A stretch of 64,000 nucleotides of DNA from Salinibacillus aidingensis (GCF_039522525.1 NZ_BAAADO010000004.1:62001-126000), one strand, 5' to 3'; numbered from the stretch's first letter, positions 25,807-34,726 are shown. Made by a program: numbers and translations. The notes: generated by a model from the letters alone, not told the origin.

Positions 25807-27627
25807 ATGTGGAAACCAATGCTCCCGACATTAGCCGATGAAATCCCCGAGGGAAAGGAGTGGGTATACGAGGTCAAATATGACGGCTTTCGTGCTGCCT
25901 TAGATTGGACAGAGGAAGGGGCAAGACTTGTTTCTCGCAATGGAAAGGATTTAACGAAACATTTTCCCGAAATCATGACGTTTCTACAGAGTCAGCAGAA
26001 AACGATAGAACCCTATTTGCCGCTTCATTTAGATGGAGAAGTGGTCATCCTGAAAACCCCGATGCATGCGGATTTCGGCTTACTCCAGCAACGGGGGAGG
26101 ACGAAAAAGGAAGAAAAGATTCAGGAGCATGCCCGAAACCATCCGGCCCAATTTTTATGCTTCGATGGTTTGCAGATCGGAACTCAAAAGCTCCAGCATC
26201 TTTCTTACTTAGAACGGAAGGAAAAGCTCCGTCAGCTCTTTTCCTCTTTAGGCTGGTCCTTAAATATCTCTTTTATCCATCCTGTTTCTCTCATTCCTTA
26301 TTATAAAGACAAGCACGCATTATGGAAACAGCTTACCCTTGAATACGGAGAAGGAATCGTGGCCAAGCAAAAGCACCAGACCTATCAGATGGGAAAAAGG
26401 GTCACTCACTGGTTAAAAATTAAAAATTGGCGAAAAGTTGCCGGGTTTATTACGGAATATGACCCTGAAAATGATTATTTTACCGCATCCATCTATCATG
26501 AAAATGAAATAGAAGCCCTAGGTGTTGTGAAGCATGGATTTTCAGAGGAAGCCTTTACCACGTTAACCAAACTGATGACGGAAAAAGGGGATAAGAGAAA
26601 CGGAATTTTTCACCTTCCACCGGCCGTATGTGTTCAGATGAACTGCTTAGAGGCGGAGGATGGACAGCTGCGGGAGCCTAATTTTGATCAGTTCCGTTTC
26701 GATTTGTCGCCTGAGGAGTGCACGGCTTCAAAAAAAGAGCTCGATTTAGCGATGTTGCCGGAAAAGGTGGAGATCACAAATCCGGACAAGCCATTATGGC
26801 CAAAGCCAGGGTTCTTGAAACTGGATCATCTTATGTATTTGCGAAACATGGCCCCATACATGCTTCCTTTTTTGGAACAGAAAAAATTGACCTTAATCCG
26901 CTATCCTCATGGGGTTGGGGATGAATCCTTTTTCCAGAAGCACCGGCCTGATCATGCCCCTGACTTTGTGGGTGTCTATCAGGAGGGGGATGAGGAGTTT
27001 ATCCTTTGTCACACGGTGGAGGCTCTCATATGGATTGGAAATCAGGGGACGCTGGAATTTCATATTCCCTTTCAGAAGACAGAGGAATCCTATCCGGATG
27101 AAATTGTGTTTGACCTTGACCCACCCTCAAGAAAAGAATTCTATTTAGCAGTAAAGGCGGCAAAGCTGTTAAAAACCATCTGTGACCAGCTTGACCTTTA
27201 TGCGTTTGTTAAAACGTCGGGAAATAAAGGGCTCCAGGTTCATCTACCCTTACCTGAAAAAGCACTGACCTATGAGGAGACAAGAGCTTTTACCGAAGCG
27301 GCCGCCCAGCTCCTTGTTCAAAAGCATCCTGACGACTTTACAATGGAACGCCTGAAAAAGAATCGCGGGAACCGACTATATGTGGATTATGTGCAGCATG
27401 CGGAGGGCAAAACGATTATTGCCCCTTATTCTCCACGGTCGACAGAGGAAGGAACCGTAGCAACCCCTTTATACTGGGAAGAGGTCCATGAAGGATTGGA
27501 CCCGGCTCAGTTCACAATAAAAACCGTACAGCAGAGAATTTTAAAAGCAGGAAGCCCCATGATAAAATATAAGGAAATTCGAGATCAGCAGACTTTTACG
27601 AAGCTTAAAGCATTGATTAATCACTAG
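25807..27627 (+). CDS. ligD: DNA ligase D (ligase plus polymerase domains)
   Basis: A 606-residue end-joining ligase, close in length to B. subtilis LigD. The ATP-dependent ligase domain comes first (about 1-300), with the nucleotidyl-transfer motif EVKYDGFRA (Lys near 25), HLDGEVV and GEGIVAKQK. The primase-type polymerase domain follows (about 315-600), with IVFDLDPP supplying catalytic Asp and SGNKGLQVHLPL. There is no phosphoesterase module, as is usual in Bacillus. Start at ATG 25807. Confidence 0.96.
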   Translation: MWKPMLPTLADEIPEGKEWVYEVKYDGFRAALDWTEEGARLVSRNGKDLTKHFPEIMTFLQSQQKTIEPYLPLHLDGEVVILKTPMHADFGLLQQRGRTKKEEKIQEHARNHPAQFLCFDGLQIGTQKLQHLSYLERKEKLRQLFSSLGWSLNISFIHPVSLIPYYKDKHALWKQLTLEYGEGIVAKQKHQTYQMGKRVTHWLKIKNWRKVAGFITEYDPENDYFTASIYHENEIEALGVVKHGFSEEAFTTLTKLMTEKGDKRNGIFHLPPAVCVQMNCLEAEDGQLREPNFDQFRFDLSPEECTASKKELDLAMLPEKVEITNPDKPLWPKPGFLKLDHLMYLRNMAPYMLPFLEQKKLTLIRYPHGVGDESFFQKHRPDHAPDFVGVYQEGDEEFILCHTVEALIWIGNQGTLEFHIPFQKTEESYPDEIVFDLDPPSRKEFYLAVKAAKLLKTICDQLDLYAFVKTSGNKGLQVHLPLPEKALTYEETRAFTEAAAQLLVQKHPDDFTMERLKKNRGNRLYVDYVQHAEGKTIIAPYSPRSTEEGTVATPLYWEEVHEGLDPAQFTIKTVQQRILKAGSPMIKYKEIRDQQTFTKLKALINH

Positions 27628-27657
27628 GTTTTCATGCCATGGAGGTGCACACAAAAC

Positions 27658-28230
27658 ATGTCTGAAAAACGCTTTGATCCGAAAAAGGCAGATAAATTAA
27701 TTGATCCCGGCCGGCAGGAAAAAGTACCCCAGGATAAAGTTGTGGAGCTTCTTGCACTGTCAGGGGACGAAAAAATTGTGGATCTTGGTGCAGGCAATGG
27801 GTATTTAACGCTTCCTTTAGCCCGGCAAACGTCAGAACGGGTGATGGCCGTTGATGTGGAAGATGGAATGTTAACCATGCTTGATCAGCGGGCAAAGGAA
27901 GCAGGAATACGCAATATTGACCGGATGATAAGTCAGATCGAACGATTAAAATTTCCAGATGCCATGTTTGATCGTGCAGTTGCAGCTTTTGTTCTGCATG
28001 AAGTGGATGGAATAGAGAGGACGCTGAAGGAAATTAGCAGGGTACTCAAAACAGAGGGAAAGCTCCTCGTCTTGGACTGGGAAGCGCACGAATCTGATGA
28101 TGGTCCGCCTTTAGATCATCGTATCCATTCCAGCCGAATGAAAGGCTTTTTGGAAAACGCAGGATTTAAAACAGAGGAAGGTTATTTGAATTCGGATATT
28201 TACTACATATCAGCTCATAAATCCAGCTGA
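27658..28230 (+). CDS. Class I SAM-dependent methyltransferase
   Basis: A 190-residue methyltransferase of the UbiE/YcgJ type. The SAM-binding motif I is VDLGAGNGYLTLPLA (about 42-56), followed by VMAVDVEDGML and a conserved FDRAVAAFVLHEV block. Substrate unknown. The start MSEKRFDPKKADKLID at 27658 follows GGAGGTGCAC; an in-frame start at 27634 lies before that site. It begins 30 bases after ligD and may be cotranscribed with it. Confidence 0.85.
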   Translation: MSEKRFDPKKADKLIDPGRQEKVPQDKVVELLALSGDEKIVDLGAGNGYLTLPLARQTSERVMAVDVEDGMLTMLDQRAKEAGIRNIDRMISQIERLKFPDAMFDRAVAAFVLHEVDGIERTLKEISRVLKTEGKLLVLDWEAHESDDGPPLDHRIHSSRMKGFLENAGFKTEEGYLNSDIYYISAHKSS

Positions 28231-28239
28231 AGGCTAAAT

Positions 28240-28276
28240 CGAACCAGTACCCGATATAACAGGTACTGGTTTTTCA
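28240..28276. terminator. Bidirectional terminator
   Basis: ACCAGTACC and GGTACTGGT pair between two convergent genes and are followed by TTTTTC. Confidence 0.8.
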
Positions 28277-28747
28277 TTTGTGTTGAGGTTTGTCAAAGGC
28301 TAACAATATGCTTCGAATAAAAAGCCCCACTAACAGTCCCGGTATGAGGGAAAGCATGGGGAGCCAGACAGGTCCAAGCAGTACTCCAAAAATTCTTATC
28401 CTTTCAGCAAGCATTAATCCAACAGTGATAAAATATGCCCCAAACACAAAGGGAAGAAATGCATAACGAGTTTCCCCCTGATCCACTTCATAGAAGGCAT
28501 CCCATAATGCAAACATATACAGGCATGGATAAAACATCAGAAATTGATAGTTGGTGACGGCAAATGCCTGATCGATTTCTCCTAAGAAGCTGTAGCGGAT
28601 GGCCTCGTTAAAGCCACTGAAAATATTCAGGAAAATTTCCATAAATATGAAGATGAATCCAACTAAGTAACGTCTTTGCAAAACCTGAGCAAATCCCGGT
28701 AAGGCTATGTTCCATAAAATTGAAGATAGTTTTCTCTCTTTGTTCAA
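28274..28747 (-). CDS. Hypothetical membrane protein, four to five helices
   Basis: A 157-residue protein with hydrophobic segments near 26-46, 66-84, 97-115 and 121-145. The opening LSSILWNIALPGFAQVLQRRYLVG recalls the Gly/Pro-rich start of small TM2-like or YqgA-like membrane proteins, but I cannot place it. Single gene with AAAGAG upstream. Confidence 0.6.
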   Translation of the reverse strand: MNKERKLSSILWNIALPGFAQVLQRRYLVGFIFIFMEIFLNIFSGFNEAIRYSFLGEIDQAFAVTNYQFLMFYPCLYMFALWDAFYEVDQGETRYAFLPFVFGAYFITVGLMLAERIRIFGVLLGPVWLPMLSLIPGLLVGLFIRSILLAFDKPQHK

Positions 28748-29109
28748 TCTTAATCACTCTTTAACGAAGTATTGTTAATCATGAATTTGTAAAACTTTAG
28801 GAAAGTGTCTTATTACATAAAGTAACCTCCTGGCTATTTTTTATACGACCAGCCTGCAGGATCATTATTTTTGTAAAAAAATTTCCCTGTTTTTAATCTC
28901 TCCGCCTCAGGATGCAGATGAAAATCCTACTTTTTTCGGTTTTATCATTTTGGGTAAAAAGTTATGATTAAAGTATGTTCATTGAGGGTATATAGAAAAA
29001 TGTAATCCTGCAATGAATGGAATAACTAAATGGTTGAATGACTGAAAGGACAGTAGTGACACAAATGCCATGAATTCCCCTTTAATGTGAAGTGACCATT
29101 TTTGACGTT
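28748..29109. other. Intergenic stretch without a recognised gene
   Basis: AT-rich, with no convincing start codon and ribosome site on either strand. A sequence resembling the last bases before a hairpin terminator starts at 29110. Confidence 0.4.
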
Positions 29110-29148
29110 GCCATAGCCTGACTGGACCATCAGGCTATGGTGTTTTTT
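29109..29148 (+). terminator. Terminator-like hairpin
   Basis: CCATAGCCTGA and TCAGGCTATGG form an 11-base stem followed by TGTTTTTTTG. It has no evident gene upstream on this strand, so it may end an unseen small transcript. Confidence 0.55.
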
Positions 29149-29149
29149 T

Positions 29150-29440
29150 GTGCTTTTTCCAGTCTGTGGTTCCCAGGTCGCCTCTGCTTTTCTATGTCCA
29201 GCTGCGGCTCCCAGGCCCAAGCGGTCATAAGCCGAATACCCTACATGGCAAAAGCAGCCACTCCGGATATTCTGCTTATGCTGTCGGGCCTAACCGGTCG
29301 CCTCCGCTTTTCTATTGTCCAGCTGCGGCTCCTAGGTCAAGGCGGATATAAGCCAAAGCCATTGCGTGGCCAAAAACATGCCACTCCATGTCTTCGTCTT
29401 ATCCCGCATGACCTGAACAGTCTCCTCCGCTTTTCTTTCC
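29150..29440 (-). repeat. Modular GCGGAGGCG repeat, copy 2 (composite)
   Basis: Minus-strand orientation. At least two modules, each bounded by AGAAAAGCGGAGGCGACC-like and GCCGCAGCTGGACA sequences, with internal GGCATAAGCAGAATATCCGG and GGATAAGACGAAGACATGG variants that also occur at 33.9 and 36.4 kb. Confidence 0.7.
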
Positions 29441-29564
29441 ACCTGAATAATTTTTCGGGTTTCGCTGAAGACTTTTAAAGGAGTGGAATCTGATTGTTTG
29501 CAGGGATGATCCTTAAAAGTTGAACAATCAGCTGTTAAACCGAGGAAAAACATTTGCATTTTTT

Positions 29565-29613
29565 TCACGCATGAACTGGCCGTCATACCTCACTGATGGA
29601 AGATTCACTTTAT
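29565..29613 (+). repeat. Foldable element, copy G (both ends, internally deleted)
   Basis: TCACGCATGAACTGGCCGTC joins directly to CACTGATGGAAGATTCACTTTAT-type right end, a minimal 49-base form. It ends eight bases before the GAAGGAG ribosome site of the MFS gene. Confidence 0.6.
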
Positions 29614-29634
29614 AATTTTTGAAGGAGATTGGAT

Positions 29635-30843
29635 ATGGAAAAGCAGAAATGGGCTTTGTTTGCCTTAGCTTCTATACCGTTGATGATGACATTGGGAAAT
29701 TCGATGTTTATTCCCGTTTTACCGACGATTGAAAAAGAGCTGGATATCAGTCCGTTTCAGTCAAGTTTAGTGATAACCGTTTATTCAGTGGTTGCGATTC
29801 CTTTAATCCCGATAGCCGGATATTTATCGGATAAATTTGGTCGTAAGAAAGTAATGATACCAAGTCTCATCATTACTGGCCTGGGAGGGGCGTTGGCGGC
29901 GTTTGCAGCCTGGAAAATTGATAGTCCATACATGATGATATTGATTGGCCGTTTTCTTCAGGGAATTGGAGCAGCTGGCGCCTTTCCTGTAGTCATTCCT
30001 ACCGTTGGGGACTTGTTTAAGGATAAGGAAGACGTCACAAAAGGACTGGGCATTATTGAAACCTCCAATACATTTGGAAAAGTCCTAAGCCCTATACTTG
30101 GGGCATTGCTGGCCTTCCTGATCTGGTATGCTCCTTTTATCTCTGTACCTGTTTTGTCGGCGATATCGATTGTGCTGCTTGCTCTATTCGTCCATGCCCC
30201 TGAACAGGAACAGAAAGAGAAAAAGGGGACATTCCGGAAATATATTCAATCGATTAAAAAAGTTTTTCACTATAATGGACATTGGCTCACAGCAACCTTC
30301 ATAATTGGATGTCTGAATATGCTGGTCTTATTCGGTTTTCTCTTCCATTTATCTGAACAATTAGAGCTGAGGTTTGAAATTGAAGGTGTGATGAAAGGGG
30401 TACTTTTAGCTGTTCCGCTGCTTGTCTTGTGTACAGCTTCTTTTTTTACGGGAAAAAAGGTAGGGGAGAACAAAAAGGCCATGAAGTGGGTCATCCTGAT
30501 CGGCAATGCAGGGGCAGCGGTAGGATTATTTTTCATTCGTACCGATATGAACGTCACTTGGACGCTCATTCTGCTGTCTGTCACGGGGCTTGGGATTGGC
30601 CTCTCTTTACCTTGTCTGGATGCGTTAATTACAGAGGGGATAAAAAAGGATATCCGGGGCACCATTACATCGTTATACAGCAGCATGCGATTTATCGGCG
30701 TTGCTTTAGGTCCTCCTATCATTGCGATGATGATGGATTCATTATCCTCCTATATCTATTGGCTGTTGGGAGGTTTAAGTATCCTGGCAGCTGTTGCCAC
30801 GTTTTTCTGGATTCGTCCTGATGAAGAGGAACAGAAGGGATAG
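29635..30843 (+). CDS. MFS drug-efflux-type transporter
   Basis: A 402-residue major facilitator with 12 membrane helices. The helix 2-3 motif A is GYLSDKFGRKKVMIP (about 62-76), and motif C-like GVALGPPIIAMMM suggests a drug/proton antiporter. The start is TLGNSMFIPVLPTIEKELDISPFQSS, as in Bmr- or TetA-like pumps. Substrate unknown. ATG 29635 follows GAAGGAGAT. No regulator is adjacent. Confidence 0.85.
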   Translation: MEKQKWALFALASIPLMMTLGNSMFIPVLPTIEKELDISPFQSSLVITVYSVVAIPLIPIAGYLSDKFGRKKVMIPSLIITGLGGALAAFAAWKIDSPYMMILIGRFLQGIGAAGAFPVVIPTVGDLFKDKEDVTKGLGIIETSNTFGKVLSPILGALLAFLIWYAPFISVPVLSAISIVLLALFVHAPEQEQKEKKGTFRKYIQSIKKVFHYNGHWLTATFIIGCLNMLVLFGFLFHLSEQLELRFEIEGVMKGVLLAVPLLVLCTASFFTGKKVGENKKAMKWVILIGNAGAAVGLFFIRTDMNVTWTLILLSVTGLGIGLSLPCLDALITEGIKKDIRGTITSLYSSMRFIGVALGPPIIAMMMDSLSSYIYWLLGGLSILAAVATFFWIRPDEEEQKG

Positions 30844-30901
30844 CCCCTGTCGTACAGCTGGGGCGAATATATGGGATGACAAACGAACCAGTAGCAGGAA
30901 A

Positions 30902-30934
30902 AAGGATTAGAGTACATCGCGCTCTAATCCTTAC
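30902..30934. terminator. Bidirectional terminator
   Basis: GGATTAGAG and CTCTAATCC pair between the convergent MFS and PlsY-like genes. Confidence 0.7.
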
Positions 30935-30942
30935 TGTTTGAT

Positions 30943-31578
30943 TTACCCGGTCATTTCCCGGTTCTTCTGAAAGGCATCCTTCAGTTTTTTCTCTTCGCCT
31001 TTGATGATCCGTGAAAAATTTTCCCTGTGCATAAGAACAGCCAGCAGGGTTAAGAAGGCAGCCGATAATAGAGCGAGGGCACCGAAATCAAGCAGATAAG
31101 TCGAAATGATAAAAAATGTATAAAGAGCCATCGCACCTATCACAATATAGCTGGTAAATATGGTAAACACAATAAATAAAAATAAACCTAAAAGTCCAAA
31201 CTGCCAGTCTATAATTAAGAATAAACCGATGATCGATGCGGTTCCTTTTCCACCCTTGAAATTCATAAAGAAAGGAAAGTTATGACCTAATATCACAAAG
31301 ACTCCATTTAAATAATAAATAAAATGCTCAAAATCACCTTGAAGCGTCCCGTTAAACAGGAAGGTGATCGTCATAACGGAAAGCACAGGCTTAAGAATAT
31401 CAATTAGCGCAACAAGAGACCCGTATTTCCATCCGAATGTCATGGTTACATTGGAAGCTCCTGCATTTTTACTGCCCACATCTTTAATGTTCCGTTTTTT
31501 CCATTTCCCGATAAAGTACGAAGGCTGAATACACCCAAATACATACCCCGTCAAAATACTTGTGAGTACATAAACCAT
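30943..31578 (-). CDS. PlsY-family acyl-phosphate:glycerol-3-phosphate acyltransferase
   Basis: A 211-residue membrane enzyme that starts phospholipid synthesis by acylating glycerol 3-phosphate. Motif SKNAGASNVTMTFGWKYG (about 32-49) and the GHNFPFFMNFKGGKGTA motif (about 99-115) are the two conserved cytosolic loops of PlsY. It has about five helices. It is slightly longer at the C-terminus and may be a second PlsY beside the housekeeping copy. ATG 31578 (MVYVLTSILTG) follows GGGGGAACGGGG; in-frame codons to 31623 lie upstream of that site. Confidence 0.85.
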   Translation of the reverse strand: MVYVLTSILTGYVFGCIQPSYFIGKWKKRNIKDVGSKNAGASNVTMTFGWKYGSLVALIDILKPVLSVMTITFLFNGTLQGDFEHFIYYLNGVFVILGHNFPFFMNFKGGKGTASIIGLFLIIDWQFGLLGLFLFIVFTIFTSYIVIGAMALYTFFIISTYLLDFGALALLSAAFLTLLAVLMHRENFSRIIKGEEKKLKDAFQKNREMTG

Positions 31579-31844
31579 CCCCGTTCCCCCTTTAGTAAAA
31601 ACATCTCTGGATGATCCTTTCAACTGCTGGTTATCCCTGTCTATTTAGAACATACCCGAAAATTTGGAATTTTCAAGTCTTTTTTTAAACGGCTGTTTGT
31701 GATTTGGTATAATACATAATTATAATAGGAAAAGACAGGATGTTTAGCATGGGCTCACGAGTAGATCGTCAATGAGACCGTCTTTTTATTTTGTCATCTC
31801 AGCAAGAGTAACTGGAATCCTAATTGTAACAAGTAAAGGCTGGA

Positions 31845-31891
31845 TGTCATATATAATTGACACATATAACAAATGTCATATATAATGTACA
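31845..31891 (+). promoter_or_regulatory. Paired operator sites of the Xre regulator
   Basis: TGTCATATATAATTGACA (31845-31862) and TGTCATATATAATGTACA (31874-31891) are near-identical, each with TGTCA/TGACA-like symmetry, 29 bases apart and just upstream of the regulator gene. They probably mediate autoregulation (inference). Confidence 0.55.
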
Positions 31892-31917
31892 CATAGATGG
31901 TTGAAAGGGTGTTTGAC

Positions 31918-32121
31918 TTGAATAGAGTCAAAGAGTTTAGGAAAAATCGAAACGTTACACAAATTGAGCTTGCGAAAAGAGTCGGTGTGGCAAGACAAAC
32001 CATTAATTTAATTGAGAACGATAAGTACAACCCGTCTTTGTCATTATGTATATCTTTAGCCAAAGAACTTCATACAGATCTGAATACTTTATTTTGGGAG
32101 GAGAAGAACCATGAAGAATAA
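31918..32121 (+). CDS. Small Xre-family transcription regulator
   Basis: A 67-residue single-domain helix-turn-helix protein: VKEFRKNRNVTQIELAKRVGVARQTINLIENDKYNPSLSL spans the five-helix fold. TTG 31918 follows GAAAGGGTG at good distance and gives the usual NRVKEFRK start; earlier in-frame codons lack a ribosome site. It overlaps the next gene by 11 bases, so it probably regulates its own operon of small membrane proteins. Confidence 0.85.
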   Translation: MNRVKEFRKNRNVTQIELAKRVGVARQTINLIENDKYNPSLSLCISLAKELHTDLNTLFWEEKNHEE

Positions 32122-32608
32122 AATACTAAATCGTTTTATTGGAGCGGTTGATGATCGTGATGAATACCAGCGACATGAAATTTACAAAGAATTAGCTTTT
32201 TCCGGAATTTTGTTATGGTACTTAACCTTGTTCCTCATGTTTATCAGTCTTATTTTTGATACAATACATAACACACTATCGTTTGCTACACCCTCACTAT
32301 TCATTATAAATATGGTTTACGCAGGTATAGTAATTGTGAAAATAAGGAGAAAAAATCTGGATGAAACAGACTGTGCGTCTTTAGAAGAATACGAAGAAAA
32401 GAAAAAACAATTGAAAATAACTTCCACTCTGTTTGCTGTCCAATGGGGATTTTTCATGTTGTTTTTTATGGAATATGTATCCCCTTATATTTCGACTGGT
32501 GAAATAGACGTGGATTGGTGGGATGTCGTTATATGGCTTATTGCTGGAGCATTTTTTGGTATGACACAATATTCGATTTCAAAATCAAAGATACAGAAAC
32601 ACTTCTAA
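32111..32608 (+). CDS. DUF3278-like membrane protein
   Basis: A 165-residue protein with four membrane helices (about 31-52, 60-78, 101-121 and 137-155). The start KNKILNRFIGAVDDRDEYQRHEIYKELA and the loop LDETDCASLEEYEEKKKQL match what I recall of DUF3278, a family often paired with a small Xre regulator in Firmicutes. Function unknown. It overlaps the regulator gene, so the two are translationally coupled. Confidence 0.65.
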   Translation: MKNKILNRFIGAVDDRDEYQRHEIYKELAFSGILLWYLTLFLMFISLIFDTIHNTLSFATPSLFIINMVYAGIVIVKIRRKNLDETDCASLEEYEEKKKQLKITSTLFAVQWGFFMLFFMEYVSPYISTGEIDVDWWDVVIWLIAGAFFGMTQYSISKSKIQKHF

Positions 32609-32629
32609 TTCATGAAGGGGGATTGCGAA

Positions 32630-32884
32630 ATGATAAATGTGTGTGCATGTTGTCCATGTTTTAACAAGATGAATCGTGCCATAAAAGTCCTGGCCACTGC
32701 TTTAACGGTTATTATTTTTGGAGTACTTGGTTATTTTTTACTGCCTTACATTATGCCGGGCAATTCTGGTTTTGTCCTTTTAATATTCACGCCTTTTCTA
32801 ATTGGTGGTCTTTTATTTGGTTTGGGGTTATTCGGACTGGCTTTTGCCTTAAGTAAATTATGCGAAAAGATGAAAAGAAAGTAA
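32630..32884 (+). CDS. Small Cys-rich-start membrane protein
   Basis: An 84-residue protein beginning MINVCACCPCFNKM, with four Cys in the first ten residues, then two or three membrane helices (about 20-38 and 45-75) and a basic end. ATG 32630 follows GAAGGGGG; an in-frame start at 32612 lies before that site. It is third in the Xre operon. Family not recognised; the Cys cluster might bind metal. Confidence 0.6.
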   Translation: MINVCACCPCFNKMNRAIKVLATALTVIIFGVLGYFLLPYIMPGNSGFVLLIFTPFLIGGLLFGLGLFGLAFALSKLCEKMKRK

Positions 32885-32943
32885 CCGTTTAGTCTGGCAT
32901 AGGAGACAATCGTATTTTTTTAAATAGATATGGGGGGAGAAGA

Positions 32944-33294
32944 GTGAATTTGTATTTCCAAAACTATTCGAAAGTATTTAGAAAGAATTTTATGTTAGTA
33001 ATAATGGCATTAGTTTTATTGATCCTAACCTTCTTTATTTGGGCTGGTGTTCCGTTTTTTGTCATCGGGAATGCAGTTGCAGATTTAACCTCTAATTTGG
33101 TAGTTATCCTTCTATGTACTTCACTTTCAGGAGGATTTCTTTTTTCTTTATTTTTTGCTCCAATCAATCTAAAAGTTGCTGAAAATATAGCAAGCCTTAA
33201 ACAGCGTGGTATATTACGATCTTTTGTGCGAATACAAACGATATGGATATTAGCAAGTTCCTTAATCTTTGCAGTCGTTATGGGTGTTGTTTGA
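32944..33294 (+). CDS. Hypothetical membrane protein
   Basis: A 116-residue protein with GTG start behind GGGGGGAGAAG and three helices (about 15-36, 46-70 and 94-114). No family recognised. It lies 59 bases after the previous small membrane gene and may end the same operon. Confidence 0.55.
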   Translation: MNLYFQNYSKVFRKNFMLVIMALVLLILTFFIWAGVPFFVIGNAVADLTSNLVVILLCTSLSGGFLFSLFFAPINLKVAENIASLKQRGILRSFVRIQTIWILASSLIFAVVMGVV

Positions 33295-33354
33295 TCACGT
33301 ATGATTCGGTCATAATCCCCCCTCTGATGGGAGTTTAACTGAGTTTCACTTTAA
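33295..33354 (+). repeat. Foldable element, copy F (short, diverged)
   Basis: TCACGTATGATTCGGTCATA leads through CCCCCCTCTGATGGGAG to GAGTTTCACTTTA. It begins at the stop codon of the preceding gene. Confidence 0.5.
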
Positions 33355-33438
33355 TAAATAAAAGTAATATGAGTTTAGGATATTGAGCCTGGGAGCAGGA
33401 AAACTCGGATAAGGCTTGAATTGAAAGTGAGGGATAAG

Positions 33439-33870
33439 GTGAAGGTAATTAAAATCATACTATTTTCATTAATGATTTTTTTTGTTGCCTGCAATGACGA
33501 GGAACACCTTATTTTTCATAACATAGAAACTGCAGAACAGGAAATTGGCAAATTCAAAACCCCTGTAATGCCAGTGGGCTATGAGATGAAAAAAATAACA
33601 TATGATAATGACGGTTTCACCCATCCAGTAACCAAAGTGTTCTATCAAAAGAAAGGGCATCGTATTACGTTTATGATTGCCTCATCCTGGTTTGATGATT
33701 ATCCAGCGAAGAAGATGGAAAACAATCATATAGCCAATATGGTATGGATTTCAAAAAAACAAGAATTTGTCTTAAAGTGGAGAAATACCCCTAAACAAAG
33801 TTACAAATACCTGATCACTAAAAATAAACAGGACAAGGAATGGCTCGTTTCCCTTGCAGAAAATTATTAA
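33439..33870 (+). CDS. Hypothetical lipoprotein
   Basis: A 143-residue protein with a signal peptide ending in the lipobox FFVAC (Cys 17). The GTG start at 33439 is preceded by GAGGGATAAG; in-frame TTG 33421 and GTG 33427 are alternatives. The body has no motif that I recognise. A modular repeat begins ten bases after its stop. Confidence 0.6.
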   Translation: MKVIKIILFSLMIFFVACNDEEHLIFHNIETAEQEIGKFKTPVMPVGYEMKKITYDNDGFTHPVTKVFYQKKGHRITFMIASSWFDDYPAKKMENNHIANMVWISKKQEFVLKWRNTPKQSYKYLITKNKQDKEWLVSLAENY

Positions 33871-33880
33871 ATTAAGGAAA

Positions 33881-34166
33881 AGCGGAGGCGACCGTTTAGG
33901 CCCGACGGCATAAGCAGAATATCCGGAGTGGCCGCTTTTGGGCCATGTAGGGTATTTTGCTTATGACCGCTTGGGCCTGGGAGCCGCAGCTGGACAAAGA
34001 AAAGCGGAGGCGACTGACCAGGTCATGCGGGATAAGCCGAAGACATGAAGTGGCATGTTTTTGGCCACGTAAAGGCTTTGGCTTATATCCGCCCTGACCT
34101 AGGAGCCGCAGCTGGACAAGGAAAAGCGGAGGCGACCGTTCAGGTGCAAACGGGCGCTTCCGCCTT
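33881..34166 (+). repeat. Modular GCGGAGGCG repeat, copy 3 (three modules)
   Basis: Three starts AAAAGCGGAGGCGAC (33881, 34002, 34122), two GCCGCAGCTGGACAA ends and a final CGGGCGCTTCCGCCTTTG. The first module has the GGCATAAGCAGAATATCCGG core, the second the GGGATAAGCCGAAGACATG core, as at 29.3 and 36.4 kb. Confidence 0.75.
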
Positions 34167-34185
34167 TGTTCTCAAACCTATCCTT

Positions 34186-34317
34186 TTACGTACGCTTCTG
34201 CTTTTTCCGGGATGAATCAGCCTTTTTTCTTCCGGTATCCCTATTTGTGGTGCCTTGTCCTTCCGTTTCCGGAGATCCCAGACCAACTTTAGATGGATTT
34301 GCTTTTCTTTCTTTCAT
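34186..34317 (-). CDS. YuzL-like small basic protein (43 aa)
   Basis: ATG start with a strong GGAGGTGAG ribosome site. The protein begins MKERKANPSKVGLGSPETEG and ends in a Lys/Arg-rich tail (RKKADSSRKKQKRT). This matches my recollection of the YuzL family of very small basic Bacillaceae proteins, some of which are thought to be spore-associated. The name is a recollection, not a search result. Confidence 0.65.
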   Translation of the reverse strand: MKERKANPSKVGLGSPETEGQGTTNRDTGRKKADSSRKKQKRT

Positions 34318-34381
34318 TCTTCTCACCTCCAGTTATACGTTTTCCTTCCTATGATTTGGTTATGATTATTTTCATCATGAA

Positions 34382-34406
34382 GAGGACGATTTCCTTGGAT
34401 CGTCCT
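34382..34406. terminator. Hairpin
   Basis: AGGACGAT and ATCGTCCT pair across TTCCTTGG. No T-run follows on the + strand, so a terminator role is uncertain. Confidence 0.35.
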
Positions 34407-34544
34407 AAACTAAACGCAGGGATCCGTTTGGTACTCGAACGCCATAAATAAAGGACTGCCATTACTTAGTAACAGGTTCAGTTTCGGGAGAGAAAATTGC
34501 TAATCACAATAGAAATAACATAATAATTAGCATACATTCCGCCT

Positions 34545-34590
34545 ATATTTCGCAATATAAACGACAAAATTTCGCAATATAAACGACAAA
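34545..34590 (+). repeat. Tandem direct repeat of 22 bases
   Basis: ATTTCGCAATATAAACGACAAA occurs twice back to back, just before a terminator. No gene is seen between 34407 and 34590. Confidence 0.7.
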
Positions 34591-34592
34591 CA

Positions 34593-34626
34593 AAAACGCT
34601 CAGATTTTTCTGAGCGTTTTTTATCG
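34593..34626. terminator. Terminator hairpin
   Basis: AAAACGCTCAGA and TCTGAGCGTTTT form a 12-base stem, followed by TTATC on one strand and preceded by A/T-rich sequence on the other. Confidence 0.75.
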
Positions 34627-34642
34627 TAAAATTTAATTTTTT

Positions 34643-34670
34643 TGTTAAACAAAAGCAACCGTTACTTTAA
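34643..34670 (-). repeat. AACGGGTGC-type motif, copy 4
   Basis: Minus strand reads CTTAAAGTAACGGTTGCTTT, downstream of the 32-residue ORF that follows in minus orientation. Confidence 0.45.
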
Positions 34671-34726
34671 GTGTAAAGATTCACAAAGTCTTTATTTTAA
34701 ATTTCTTCTATACAAAAAAAACACTT

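Noticed and set aside
29150..29440. Small protein frames within the modular repeats
   Set aside because: Open frames arise from the GC-rich repeat itself and are not preserved between copies.
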